Positions 16,961 through 26,900 of a stretch of DNA of 64,000 bases are shown here, one piece after another (positions within the stretch are counted from its first letter, which is position 1; the number at the start of each line of letters is the position of its first letter). The notes beneath the pieces were generated by a model, which worked only from the letters and a program-made list of their open reading frames with translations, was not told the origin of the DNA and ran no database searches. The DNA lies in the NCBI RefSeq assembly GCF_003236175.1, contig NZ_QKTW01000002.1, positions 106,964-170,963 of the forward strand. Direction: 5' to 3'. This stretch comes from Taibaiella soli (GTDB taxonomy: Bacteria; Bacteroidota; Bacteroidia; Chitinophagales; Chitinophagaceae). The translations under genes and the position numbers were made by a program.

Positions 16961-18514
16961 ATGATTCAGAATATTACCATTGCAGTAAGTCCGGCGGATG
17001 CAGAGAATAACCGTCGCATTATCAGCATTATTGCTGAAGAAACAGGCATCAGAGCCAAGCGGATTACTGGTTTTCACATTCAGAAAAAATCCATCGACGC
17101 CCGTTCGCGTCAGCCGCGCATCAATCTGCAACTGGAAGTTTTCTTTGATCAGCAGCCAACAGAGAAACCGGCTTTTGATCCGGAATTGCAAAACGTATCC
17201 AACGCCAAACATGTGGTGATCGTAGGTGCAGGCCCTGCGGGAATCTTTGCAGCAATTCGTCTGATCAATCTGGGGTACAAGCCGATTATTCTGGAACGCG
17301 GTAAAGATGTGCGCAGCCGTCGTCGAGATCTTGCGGCGATGAATAAAGAAGGTATCGTCAATCCCGAATCAAATTATTGTTTTGGAGAAGGTGGCGCAGG
17401 AACATACTCCGATGGTAAGCTTTATACGCGTTCTACCAAGCGCGGCAATGTGCAGCGCATTCTGCAATTGTTTCATCATTTTGGCGCCGATGAAAGAATC
17501 CTTTACGAAGCACATCCACATATTGGCACTAATAAATTGCCGCAAATCATCACCGCCATGCGTGAAGCAATCATTGCTTGCGGTGGCGAAGTATTATTTG
17601 AATCTAAACTCACCGACATTGTTTTAGACGGGGATCAGGTGAAAGCCGTAAGAACTGCTGATGGCAAGCGAATCGAATGTTCATCACTCATCTTAGCCAC
17701 CGGACATTCGGCCCGGGATATCTTTGAATTATTGCACCGCAAGCAAATTGAAATAGAGTGCAAGCCATTTGCATTGGGCGTTCGTATTGAGCATCCGCAA
17801 TGGATCATTGACCAGGCGCAATACCATTGTGATCTGCGTGATGAATATTTGCCGCCAGCCAGTTACTCGCTGGTATCGCAGGAAATTGGCCGTGGTGTGT
17901 TCTCCTTCTGTATGTGTCCGGGTGGTATTATTGCGCCCGCTGCAACAAGTCCCGGTGAATTGGTGGTAAATGGCTGGAGCCCTTCAAGACGAAACAATCC
18001 GTTTGCTAATTCCGGAACAGTAGTCGCGGTAGATGAGCAGGATTTTGCGAAGTACGGATTTAAAGGACCGCTTGCTGGTATGCATTATCAGCAAATGGTT
18101 GAAAAAAGAGCGTTTGAAGTAGGCGGTGGTAATCTCGTGGCGCCGGCGCAGCGTATGATTGATTTTGTAGACAACAAAGTTTCGTCAACACTGCCGGAAT
18201 GTTCTTATTTGCCAGGTGTGAGCAGTGCAGCCATGAAAGATGTTTTACCGAAGGAAGTAAAAGATGCTTTGCAAAAAGCGATGACCAGCTTTGGTAAAAA
18301 GATGAAAGGGTATTATACCAACGAAGCGATACTGGTTGCGACGGAATCCCGCACGAGTTCACCAGTGCGCATTCCGCGCGATAAAGAAACCTTGCAACAT
18401 CCGCAGATTAAAGGATTGTATCCATGTGCGGAAGGTGCGGGTTATGCGGGAGGTATTGTGAGCGCCGCCATAGATGGCGAGCGTTGTGCGGAAGCAGCGG
18501 TTTCTGGGAATTAA
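16961..18514 (+). CDS. NAD(P)/FAD-dependent dehydrogenase (COG2509-like)
   Basis: A 517-residue cytosolic flavoprotein. An N-terminal ~85-residue domain (IQNITIAVSPADAENNRRII) typical of this subfamily precedes the FAD-binding Rossmann motif VVIVGAGPAGIFAA (about residues 88-101). Downstream are NYCFGEGGAGTYSDGKLYTR, ILATGHSARDIF and the C-terminal FAD-contact GLYPCAEGAGYAGGIVSAAIDG, all hallmarks of the uncharacterised FAD-dependent dehydrogenases of COG2509. The physiological substrate is not known. The gene is flanked on both sides by repeat-filled gaps, so it is probably monocistronic. Confidence 0.88.
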   Translation: MIQNITIAVSPADAENNRRIISIIAEETGIRAKRITGFHIQKKSIDARSRQPRINLQLEVFFDQQPTEKPAFDPELQNVSNAKHVVIVGAGPAGIFAAIRLINLGYKPIILERGKDVRSRRRDLAAMNKEGIVNPESNYCFGEGGAGTYSDGKLYTRSTKRGNVQRILQLFHHFGADERILYEAHPHIGTNKLPQIITAMREAIIACGGEVLFESKLTDIVLDGDQVKAVRTADGKRIECSSLILATGHSARDIFELLHRKQIEIECKPFALGVRIEHPQWIIDQAQYHCDLRDEYLPPASYSLVSQEIGRGVFSFCMCPGGIIAPAATSPGELVVNGWSPSRRNNPFANSGTVVAVDEQDFAKYGFKGPLAGMHYQQMVEKRAFEVGGGNLVAPAQRMIDFVDNKVSSTLPECSYLPGVSSAAMKDVLPKEVKDALQKAMTSFGKKMKGYYTNEAILVATESRTSSPVRIPRDKETLQHPQIKGLYPCAEGAGYAGGIVSAAIDGERCAEAAVSGN

Positions 18515-18893
18515 AAAGTCAAAATTCAAAAGTTAAAACCTTAAAATGTGCGGGGTGCGAGTGGGAGTTTTCTCACGGCAGCACTACGGCGCTGTGCTCA
18601 TCGTGAGCTGGTTTCCTCAAAGGAGCCGGGATGTCATTTTTGCGGCGTCGGGGGACTCTGTCAAATCCTGTACAAGAGTTGTCGAAGTCCTGTACAGGAT
18701 TTACCAAAGTTCTGTACAGGAGTTGCTGAAGTCCTGTACAAGAGTTTATCGAATCTTCTCTTCATTAAGGAGCCGGCACATTCATCATATTAAGCCACAT
18801 TAACTCTTTAACCCTTTAACCATTTAACGGTTCCCTCTTTTCTCGCGTTAATAAAATATCTATATTGTTGGTGCATAACATAATCACCACACC
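18515..18893. other. Gap with a 14-bp repeat copy and a 22-bp tandem array
   Basis: No gene seen. It holds one copy of the GTCAAAATTCAAAA unit (18518-18531), a stretch similar to other intergenic debris, the 22-bp array at 18666-18753, and CACATT-type simple sequence ahead of the metallophosphoesterase. Short open frames across the array are a by-product of the repeats. Confidence 0.6.
18666..18753. repeat. Tandem array, 4 x 22 bp, TGTACA core
   Basis: Four units begin at 18666, 18688, 18710 and 18732 with no length change. Each starts TCCTGTACA (one has TTCTGTACA), then a purine-rich GGA/GAG block and ends in a GAAG-like sequence. 22 is not a multiple of three, arguing against coding. The palindrome TGTACA repeats every two helical turns. 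Confidence 0.9.
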
Positions 18894-20294
18894 ATGCTCG
18901 TTATTATCAGCGATCTGCATCTTACTGACGGTACCTCCGGCGAAACTATAGATGAGAAAGCGTTTCGTGTATTCCGCAACCGCCTTAGTGATATGGCCTA
19001 TGATGCCTCCTGGCGGCTCGATGATCAGAAAAAATCTTATTACAAACCGGTTGAACAAATCGATATTCTGCTGCTCGGCGATATCATTGATATGATCCGT
19101 TCGGAACAATGGAATCATGCAATCAGTGCTATTTTGCCCTGGACCGACAATCGCGGCGATGATTTTTACGCCAATATCAAAACCATTTCCGATGGTGTTT
19201 TAAAACGCAACGAAAAATCGTTTAGCATCCTAAAAGGTTTCTCCGAAGGTGATATCAAAATTCCGGCAATGATGACCGAAGTCTCTGATGCCGAAAAACT
19301 GGCGGAGAATGTAGGTTATCATGCAAGCGCTGAAAAGGTGGCGCCGAAGGTGAACATCTATTATATGGTCGGTAATCATGACTGGTTTTTATACATCGAT
19401 GATCCGCGCATGCATCCGATTCGCAATGATATTATTGATGCGCTGGGTCTGGCTAATGAAAGAGACAAACCGTTTCCATATTATCCGTTTGAAAACGAAG
19501 GTTTGTTTGATGCGCAGCAGGCGCACCGTTTGTACGCAATTCACGGCGATGAATTTGATGAAACCAATTGTCAGGATTCAGGCCGCGATGGTTCTTCTGT
19601 CGGTGATGTAGTGGTGATCAGATTGCTGAATGAAATTCCAAATCAAATCGAAAAGCAGATCCGGAAATTTCCACAGGGCAGGGTGGGAACGGAAGAAGAC
19701 ATTCAGGAATTTGTGAAAGAGCTGCGCGAAATCGATAACCTGCGTCCGTATAGTCTCGCGCCGGATTGGATTTCACAGGTGCTGGAAGAATATGAACTTG
19801 ATCCGCATTTTATCAATGATTCTATCAGAGATGCACTGCGTGAAATGATCACCAACTTTGTAGACACGCCGCTGATTGCAAAAAATAAGAGCATCGATAT
19901 TGTGATGCGCATCGCGCGTTTCTTTTTGGGCAAGCATTTCAGTATTAGCGATCTCGCCAGTATTATTAATCATTTTTCACTGAGCAAAGATGATTTTGAA
20001 TCGTACAAAGAATTCGCCAATAAGCTAGCCAATGAAGATGTGGGTCGCGACAAGGATTTCTTTGTGATGGGGCATACGCATTATCCCGAAATTGTACCGC
20101 TATCTTCTTATATGGAAGATGGTAATAAACGTGGCAAAATCTATTTCAATTCGGGAACCTGGCGGGCACTGCATAAACGTGGTGTGTATGATAATAGTTT
20201 CATCAGCTATAAAACCATGACGATTGTTGCATTTTACAAACCGGATGAACGTGGTGCGAGATCGTTTGAGTTTTGGACGGGATCGTTGGCGTAG
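18894..20294 (+). CDS. Calcineurin-like metallophosphoesterase
   Basis: A 466-residue cytosolic protein with the ordered metal-binding motifs of the family: SDLHLTDG at residue 6, LLGDIIDM near 63, VGNHDWF near 160, AIHGDEFD near 219 and MGHTHYP near 385, then NSGTW. About 150 residues between the HGDE and GHTH motifs are helical and not part of the minimal fold. The family hydrolyses phosphomono- or diesters with two metal ions; substrate unknown. No signal peptide. The stop codon's last base is also the first base of an intergenic palindrome. Confidence 0.85.
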   Translation: MLVIISDLHLTDGTSGETIDEKAFRVFRNRLSDMAYDASWRLDDQKKSYYKPVEQIDILLLGDIIDMIRSEQWNHAISAILPWTDNRGDDFYANIKTISDGVLKRNEKSFSILKGFSEGDIKIPAMMTEVSDAEKLAENVGYHASAEKVAPKVNIYYMVGNHDWFLYIDDPRMHPIRNDIIDALGLANERDKPFPYYPFENEGLFDAQQAHRLYAIHGDEFDETNCQDSGRDGSSVGDVVVIRLLNEIPNQIEKQIRKFPQGRVGTEEDIQEFVKELREIDNLRPYSLAPDWISQVLEEYELDPHFINDSIRDALREMITNFVDTPLIAKNKSIDIVMRIARFFLGKHFSISDLASIINHFSLSKDDFESYKEFANKLANEDVGRDKDFFVMGHTHYPEIVPLSSYMEDGNKRGKIYFNSGTWRALHKRGVYDNSFISYKTMTIVAFYKPDERGARSFEFWTGSLA

Positions 20295-20380
20295 AGATGT
20301 TGCATGCAACGTCTCACGGTGATGCGTGATTCTGTAGTATTACACAAGATATTTGTCTGGAGACGTTGCATGCAACGTCT
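20294..20380. repeat. Two copies of a 22-bp palindrome centred on TTGCATGCAA
   Basis: GAGAYGTTGCATGCAACGTCTC-type palindromes lie at 20294-20315 (one mismatch) and 20359-20380 (perfect), 43 bases apart. They occupy the short space between the metallophosphoesterase and the L,D-transpeptidase. The palindrome is a known kind of dispersed bacterial intergenic repeat and may also stop transcription. Confidence 0.8.
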
Positions 20381-20418
20381 CTACGGATTTGGTATATTTA
20401 ATAAACAAATTGCCCACT

Positions 20419-22056
20419 ATGCGTTTCCAGACTCTTCAGTTTTTTTCGGCGTTACTGCTTGCGATTACTTTTTCCGCTTGCGGACAAGAAAATAAACCGG
20501 TAACACAACCTAAAAAGCAGGTTGCAAAACCGGATATGAAAGACTGGAACAATTCCATTCCGGGAAATTTTGCAGAAAAATCTACTTATCATTTTGATAG
20601 TACAATGCTGGACGCGTTCCTCAAAAACTATCCGAAGTATGAGTCATATGCCGGTGATATGAGGAAGTTTTATCGCGGCCGCGGGTTCACTTATGCGTGG
20701 TTTGATAAAGATGGAATGATAGAGCAGGCTGGTAATTTGCGTAACCGCATTGATCACATGGATGACGAAGGATTGAACAGTACGGTTCCTTATCATGCAC
20801 AGCTTGATTCTGTGATCGGTTCGCTGGATGAATCAGCAGCCGGTAAACCAGATCTGACGCCGGAACTGATGTTGACCGCATCTTATTTTGCCTTTGCAAA
20901 AATCGTATGGGGTGGTATGGATGCTTCTGTTTCTAAGTCGATGGATTGGTATCTGCCGCGTAAAAAAGTTTCTTATGCTAATGCACTGGACAGTTTGCTG
21001 AAAGCGCCTGTGGGTGAATTGAAAAACAGTGAGCCTGTATATCGTCAATATGAAATGCTGCGGACTTATCTGAAACGTTATCGTTCGTTAGACAGTATGA
21101 AAAATTGGGAACCGATTAAGATGGATAAAAAAGCGTACAAGCCTGGTGATAATAGTCCGGTGATTACAGCGATTCGTAAACGCTTATATCTGCTTGGCGA
21201 TTTTGCGGGTGATACCGCGAGTGCTGTTTATTCAGCGGATATGAATGATGCAGTGAAGGCTTGTCAGCATCGTTTGGGGCTTACGGAAGACGGCGTGATT
21301 GGCAATGGAATGATTTCAGAATTAAACATCACACCGCAAAAACGGATTACGCAGATTATGGTGAATATGGAACGTGCCCGTTGGGTGCCGATTCCTGATC
21401 CGGAACAAGATTATCTCGTTGTAAATATTCCCGACTACCGTTTGTTTGTGTATCAGAAAGATAGTCTGGTTTGGAGTTGTAATGTAGTGGTGGGTAAAGC
21501 GATGAACAAAACAGTCATCTTTAGCGGCGATGTAAAATATGTGGTGTTTAGTCCATACTGGAATGTGCCGCCAAGTATTGTGCGCAAAGAAGTAGTACCG
21601 GGCATGGCGCGTAATAAAAATTATATCGCCAGTCATAATATGGAGATTACAGGTCGTTTGGGTGGGTTGCCAGTGGTGCGTCAAAAGCCTGGACCAAATA
21701 ATTCGCTTGGTAAAGTGAAATTCCTTTTCCCGAATAGCTACAATATTTATCTGCATGATTCGCCTGCGAAATCTTTATTTAATGAGACTACACGCGCATT
21801 CAGTCACGGTTGCATTCGTGTGCAGGAACCGGAGAAGCTGGCTAATTTCCTGCTGCGTAATGATTCTTCCTGGACGCCGGAAAAAATTAATGCTGCGATG
21901 AACGCCGGTAAAGAGCAGTATGTGACGCTGAAAAAAACAGTGCCTGTTTATATTGGTTACTTCACTGCATTTGTAGATAGTAAAGGCAAAATCAATTTCC
22001 GTAAGGATATTTATAGCAAGGATGCGAGTCTGGCGAAAGCGTTGATGGAAAACTAA
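20419..22056 (+). CDS. L,D-transpeptidase (YcbB-like), lipoprotein
   Basis: A 545-residue protein; ATG at 20419 begins a lipoprotein signal with lipobox FSAC (Cys19), whereas the upstream start at 20353 would bury it. It makes 3-3 cross-links in peptidoglycan or ties proteins to it. A helical scaffold domain (about 60-220) is followed by a peptidoglycan-binding domain (SPVITAIRKRLYLLGDF, about 240-300) and the YkuD catalytic domain with HGCIRV (His463, Cys465). This is the YcbB/LdtD arrangement in normal length. It is followed by a lytic transglycosylase, also acting on the wall. Confidence 0.92.
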   Translation: MRFQTLQFFSALLLAITFSACGQENKPVTQPKKQVAKPDMKDWNNSIPGNFAEKSTYHFDSTMLDAFLKNYPKYESYAGDMRKFYRGRGFTYAWFDKDGMIEQAGNLRNRIDHMDDEGLNSTVPYHAQLDSVIGSLDESAAGKPDLTPELMLTASYFAFAKIVWGGMDASVSKSMDWYLPRKKVSYANALDSLLKAPVGELKNSEPVYRQYEMLRTYLKRYRSLDSMKNWEPIKMDKKAYKPGDNSPVITAIRKRLYLLGDFAGDTASAVYSADMNDAVKACQHRLGLTEDGVIGNGMISELNITPQKRITQIMVNMERARWVPIPDPEQDYLVVNIPDYRLFVYQKDSLVWSCNVVVGKAMNKTVIFSGDVKYVVFSPYWNVPPSIVRKEVVPGMARNKNYIASHNMEITGRLGGLPVVRQKPGPNNSLGKVKFLFPNSYNIYLHDSPAKSLFNETTRAFSHGCIRVQEPEKLANFLLRNDSSWTPEKINAAMNAGKEQYVTLKKTVPVYIGYFTAFVDSKGKINFRKDIYSKDASLAKALMEN

Positions 22057-22090
22057 ATATCCTCAACTCTTAGCTTCGAATCTTCCTTCT

Positions 22091-22118
22091 CCTACTTTTT
22101 TTCTGCAAAAAAAGTAGG
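22091..22118. terminator. Hairpin CCTACTTTTTTT / AAAAAAAGTAGG
   Basis: A perfect 12-bp inverted repeat (22091-22102 and 22107-22118) 35 bases after the L,D-transpeptidase stop. It can act as a terminator in either direction. The wider sequence (to about 22220) resembles intergenic filler rather than a gene. Confidence 0.65.
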
Positions 22119-22316
22119 CAAAAAAGGCAGTCTTCACCCGACCACGTCAGGGTTCAGACGGTCGCCCGATTAAACGGCATTGCTACTGTACTGCCGAGCA
22201 GAGGGCCTTGAAAATTAATGCGTGAGGATAAGTGTTATGTCTTTGCTGGAAACCTAATTGTCCACTGCTCATTTTCAATTGAATTCAGTAAATTCAATGT
22301 TCTTTAAAAGTGTTGT

Positions 22317-23231
22317 ATGAAAAAGACTATCGGATATTTTATCGCAGGTGCGGCGGCGGGTGCTGCTTTTATTGCGGGATTGGCGTTTAACAGAATCAAT
22401 GACCGCGATGAAATGGTGACGGTAAAATCTGATAGTCGTTTGCAATATAAATGGTATCCGCCGGAAATGCCTTCGGCGATGAACTTTGCAGGTGAGAAAG
22501 TACCGCTGGACCGCTGGGATGTGCGGGAACGGTTGCAGCGCGAATTGCTTTTCAATTATTATATGCATGGCTCTACACTTTACGAGGTCATGCTTTCCAC
22601 ACGCTATTTCCCGATGATAGAAGAACGGCTGAAAGCTAATGGCATACCAGATGATTTCAAATATCTCTGCGTTGCAGAAAGTGCTTTGCAACACAATACT
22701 TCTCCTGCCGGCGCTGCGAGCTTCTGGCAACTGATGCCTGCAACGGCCACCCAGTATGGATTGCAAGTGGATGCGGAAGTCGATGAGCGTTATGATATCA
22801 GGAAAGCAACAGACGTGGCCTGTACTTATTTCAATCAGTCTTATCAGAAATTTGGTACCTGGACAGCAGCGGCAGCCTCCTACAATTGTGGTATGGCGGG
22901 TTTTAGCAATCACTCTTCTTTTCAGCAGGTTACCAATTATTATGATGTTATTCTTCCCGAAGAAACTAACCGGTATGTGTTCCGCATTCTGGCGTTGAAA
23001 TATCTGATCAGCAATGCGAAGGCGATGGGTTATATCGTGGAAGGCTCAGATGCCTATCAGCCGCTGAAAACACGTGTATTGAAAGTGGATACAACCATCA
23101 GTAATCTCGCCCAATGGACGATCGACAATGGCAGCAGTTATAAAATGCTGAAGCTTTTTAATCCCTGGTTGCGCGCGCGGACGTTGACTGCTAAAGCAGG
23201 TAAGACGTATGAGATTACGCTGCCGCAATAA
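22317..23231 (+). CDS. Lytic transglycosylase (SLT domain)
   Basis: A 304-residue protein with an N-terminal membrane anchor or uncleaved signal (KKTIGYFIAGAAAGAAFIAG). The soluble lytic transglycosylase domain spans about residues 105-230: catalytic Glu121 in CVAESALQ, then SPAGAASFWQLMPATATQYGL and AASYNCGMAGF, as in MltD. It cleaves the glycan backbone to give anhydromuramyl ends. A C-terminal segment (TTISNLAQWTIDNGSSYKML) resembles one LysM repeat, weaker than the canonical one. It may act with the L,D-transpeptidase upstream in wall remodelling. Confidence 0.9.
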   Translation: MKKTIGYFIAGAAAGAAFIAGLAFNRINDRDEMVTVKSDSRLQYKWYPPEMPSAMNFAGEKVPLDRWDVRERLQRELLFNYYMHGSTLYEVMLSTRYFPMIEERLKANGIPDDFKYLCVAESALQHNTSPAGAASFWQLMPATATQYGLQVDAEVDERYDIRKATDVACTYFNQSYQKFGTWTAAAASYNCGMAGFSNHSSFQQVTNYYDVILPEETNRYVFRILALKYLISNAKAMGYIVEGSDAYQPLKTRVLKVDTTISNLAQWTIDNGSSYKMLKLFNPWLRARTLTAKAGKTYEITLPQ

Positions 23232-23374
23232 GTTAAAGTTTAAAGCTCAAGGCCTAAAGCTCAAAGCGTTCTGTGTTGCCAAATAGCGTCTATGTGAGAT
23301 GGGTTTTTAGCGTTGAGTTTTAGGCTTTCCGCTTTTTTAAGATTTCCTTAAGAGAAAAGAAATACCAAATACAC

Positions 23375-23404
23375 TTTGCGAAATTAGAATAACTGTTACA
23401 TTTG
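23375..23404 (+). promoter_or_regulatory. Promoter of the 23427 gene
   Basis: TTTG (23375-23378), an 18-base spacer and TACATTTG (23397-23404) fit the Bacteroidota consensus fully. The ATG is 22 bases downstream. Confidence 0.75.
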
Positions 23405-23426
23405 CGGCTGAATTCCCTTCATAACG

Positions 23427-23831
23427 ATGTCTCAAAACAAGTATAGCAATAACAACTGGGTCCGGTATATCTGGATTTGCCTGGCTGTGTTCTTTCTTGT
23501 TTTCAATTCAACGCCGGTTAAAAAACTGATCCGTATTTATGTGTACGGCGCTCCGGCCGCAGTAACGACGGACATCGAATCCGTAGCCAACAAAGTTTAT
23601 AAAGATTGTTGCAGTCTCCAGGACCGACACGAAGTAAATTCAGAAAAACAAATTACAGCAGCGCATCAGGATAGTACTGATCCGCTTTGGTTGTTTGCCG
23701 GCGCAGCGGCAGTCGTTGCACTGCTTTCCGCTTTTTACAATCGCAGACAGCCTCAGTTTCAATACCGTTATCTTCCCGCCAATAAAGGCACTGCGCCTGT
23801 ATATCTGCAGGTGAGGAAATTGCAGGTCTGA
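23427..23831 (+). CDS. Small membrane protein of unknown function
   Basis: A 134-residue protein with two hydrophobic segments: about 11-30 (YIWICLAVFFLVFNS) and about 87-101 (LWLFAGAAAVVALLSAF). Between them is a polar loop with a CC pair (VYKDCCSLQDR). The tail is basic and aromatic. It has its own consensus promoter, so it is likely a real gene. It precedes the efflux operon by about 160 bases but there is no reason to link them functionally. No family recognised. Confidence 0.65.
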   Translation: MSQNKYSNNNWVRYIWICLAVFFLVFNSTPVKKLIRIYVYGAPAAVTTDIESVANKVYKDCCSLQDRHEVNSEKQITAAHQDSTDPLWLFAGAAAVVALLSAFYNRRQPQFQYRYLPANKGTAPVYLQVRKLQV

Positions 23832-23990
23832 TACTTTTCCATTTCTTTTTATTGAGAGATCCGTGTACGAAAACGCGCGATTTAACTGGTGTTGCGCATG
23901 CAGTCACCATACCTAAACAGCCTGGCTGCGAATAAGCATTACTGCTTCTACGTGGTTACGGTTCCGTATTCAAATCAATATTTTAAAGTC

Positions 23991-26900
23991 ATGTGGATCG
24001 TAAGATTAGCATTAAGAAGGCCGTACTCGGTTGCAGTAATGGCGTTTCTTATTCTTATCATGGGGATCATGGCCATCCGTTCAATGATGGTGGACATTTT
24101 TCCCGTAATTGATATTCCTGTTGTTTCCGTTATTTGGAGTTATCCGGGCCTCTCCGCCGCGGAGATGGAGAAGAAAGTTGTGTTGCTGAGTGAGCGTGGT
24201 ATCTCATCTTCCGTAAATGGGGTAGAGCGCATTGAATCACAATCGCAGCCAGGTATTGGCATTCTCAGAGTTTACTTTTCAAAAGGTGCAGATATTGGCG
24301 CCGCAATTGCACAGATGTCTGCGACGGCCAGTACTTCTTTGCACTCGATGCCGCCTGGCATTCAGCCGCCTGTGATTCTGCAGTTTAACGCCACAAACGT
24401 ACAAGTGGCGCAGATTACGATGTCGAGTAAAACACTTTCTGAAGATAAAATTTTCGACTACGCGCTCAACTTTATACGCATTCGTTTGTTTACCATTCCG
24501 GGGCTTTCTACGCCAGCGCCATTTGGTGGTAAAAATCGTCAGATCATTGTAGATGGTGATGCTAAAGCGATGCAGGCAAAAGGCCTTTCGCCGGTAGATC
24601 TGCTTAATGCATTGCAAGCTTCCAACCTGATTATTCCTGCAGGTAATGCGCGTATTGGTACAAGGGAATATAGCGTACAGCTCAATTCCAGTCCGGATAT
24701 GGTGAAGGACTTTAATGATATTCCGGTCAAATCGATCAATGGTCAGATTGTGCGGTTGGGCGATGTTGCGAAGGTCTCCGATGCGTTTGCCGATCAGGTA
24801 AACGTGGTGCGGGTAGACCGTAAGCGAGCGGCTTATCTTTCTATCTTGAAGAAAGCAGATGCCTCGACACTGATGGTCGTGGAGGCCGCAAAAGAAATGA
24901 TTCCCCAGATCAAAGAGACTGCACCGAATGGGCTTGATCTTAAACTGGATTTCGATCAGTCGGTCTTCGTAAAAAACTCCATTGATAGTGTGCTCGATGA
25001 AGCAATCACCGGCGCAGTACTTGTGTCGATGATGATCATGTTTTTCCTCGGTAGCTGGCGCAGCATGGTGATTGTATGTACGTCCATTCCGTTATCAATT
25101 TTTGTCGGAATTATTGTGTTGAATCTTACGGGCAATTCACTCAACATTATGACGCTCGGCGGGCTTTCACTAGCAATTGGTATGTTGGTGGATGATGCGA
25201 CGGTAGAGGTCGAAAATATACATAGGAACAGGGCGCTCGGTAAACCATTAACGATAGCGATTCTGGATGGTGCGCAACAGATTGCCATACCCGCGTTGAT
25301 GGCTACGCTCGCGATCTGTATCGTGTTTCTTCCAGTTGTTCTGTTGACCGGTCCGTCGAAATTTTTATTCCAGGCAATGGCATTATCAGTGGTGATTTCC
25401 ATGATGGCTTCGTATGTACTCTCACGTACACTGGTTCCTGTTTTGGCGAGAATGCTGATGGCTAATGAACATCATGGACCGAATCCTCCAGAGCATGGCG
25501 GCTGGTTTAAACAATTCTCTTTCCGTTTCAATCAGGAACGTGATCGCCGTTTCAATAAATTTACAGACCGCTATGGACGTGTGTTGCATGGCTTTTTACA
25601 TAACCGCGGCATCGTACTCACGTTTGCTGTAGCCATATTGGTGATTTCTGTTTTACTCGTAAAAGTAATTGGCACCGACTTTTTCCCAACCACCGATACC
25701 GGTATGATGAAAATTCACTTTCGGGCGCCAGTTGGTACACGTATTGAAGAGACCGAGCGATTGGTGGATTCTGCCGAAGCACGTATACAGCAAATCATTC
25801 CGAAGGCAGAATTGGGTTCGGTAAATGATATGATTGGTGTACCGACTTCGTATAACCTTGCGTTTGTGCAAACGGATAATACAAGTAGTATGGATGCTGA
25901 CATTCTGGTTTCGTTAAATAAAAAACACAAGCCCACAGCCGAATACATTCGTTCTATACGTAAAGATCTAAACGATCATTTTCCAGGTTGCAGCGTGTAT
26001 TTCCAGTCGGCAGATATCGTCAGTCAGGTATTGAATTTCGGTACTTCTGCGCCGATTGATGTGCAGATCATGAACAGCAATTATGATACTTCCTATAAGT
26101 ATGCGACAATGCTGAAAAACGCAATCAGAACAATTCCTGGAACAGCAGATGTAAACATTAAGCAGATTCTCGATTATCCGACACTGAAATTTAACGTAGA
26201 CAGAAGGCGTGCACAGGAACTGGGTCTGACACAGCGTGATGTCGCAAACTCAATGCTGGTGGCGCTTTCGTCAAACTCAACAGTATCTCCGTCGTTTTAT
26301 ATCAACCCGACGAATAATGTAAACTATCAGGTAGCGGTAAAAATTCCATACCAGACGATGAATTCGGTGAACAGCATTTTGAGTACGCCGGTAACATCAA
26401 GCACTGGTTCGGTTTCCTCCAATTCTGTGCCTTCACCCACAGATCTGCCAATGGCGCAAACACAAACGCTTGGTAACCTCGCAACGGTACACTATGAAAA
26501 TCAGTATGACGTCATCAACCATTATACCGTACAACGTGTGATGGATATTACGGCCAATGTGGACGGACGCGATATGGGTTCCGTAGCTGCTGATATTGAA
26601 AAGAAAATTGCTGCGATGGGACAATTACCAGCGGGCATGCATATAGCATTGAAAGGCCAGCCAGAGGTAATGAATAGTACATTTAAAACATTGGGACTTG
26701 GTCTGGTACTTTCCGTAGTGTTGGTGTACATGTTGATGGTGGTATTATTCCAGACCTGGCTTGATCCGTTTATCATTCTATTCGCAGTACCCGGCGCATT
26801 TATTGGTATCCTCTGGATGCTGGCGATCACGGGTACAACGATCAATACAGTTTCACTGATGGGGGCAATTGTGGCCGTCGGGATTGCGGTATCCAACTCT

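Noticed and set aside
18546..18803. Two overlapping open frames of about 80 residues
   Set aside because: They are products of the 22-bp array and flanking simple sequence; no start context or protein-like composition.
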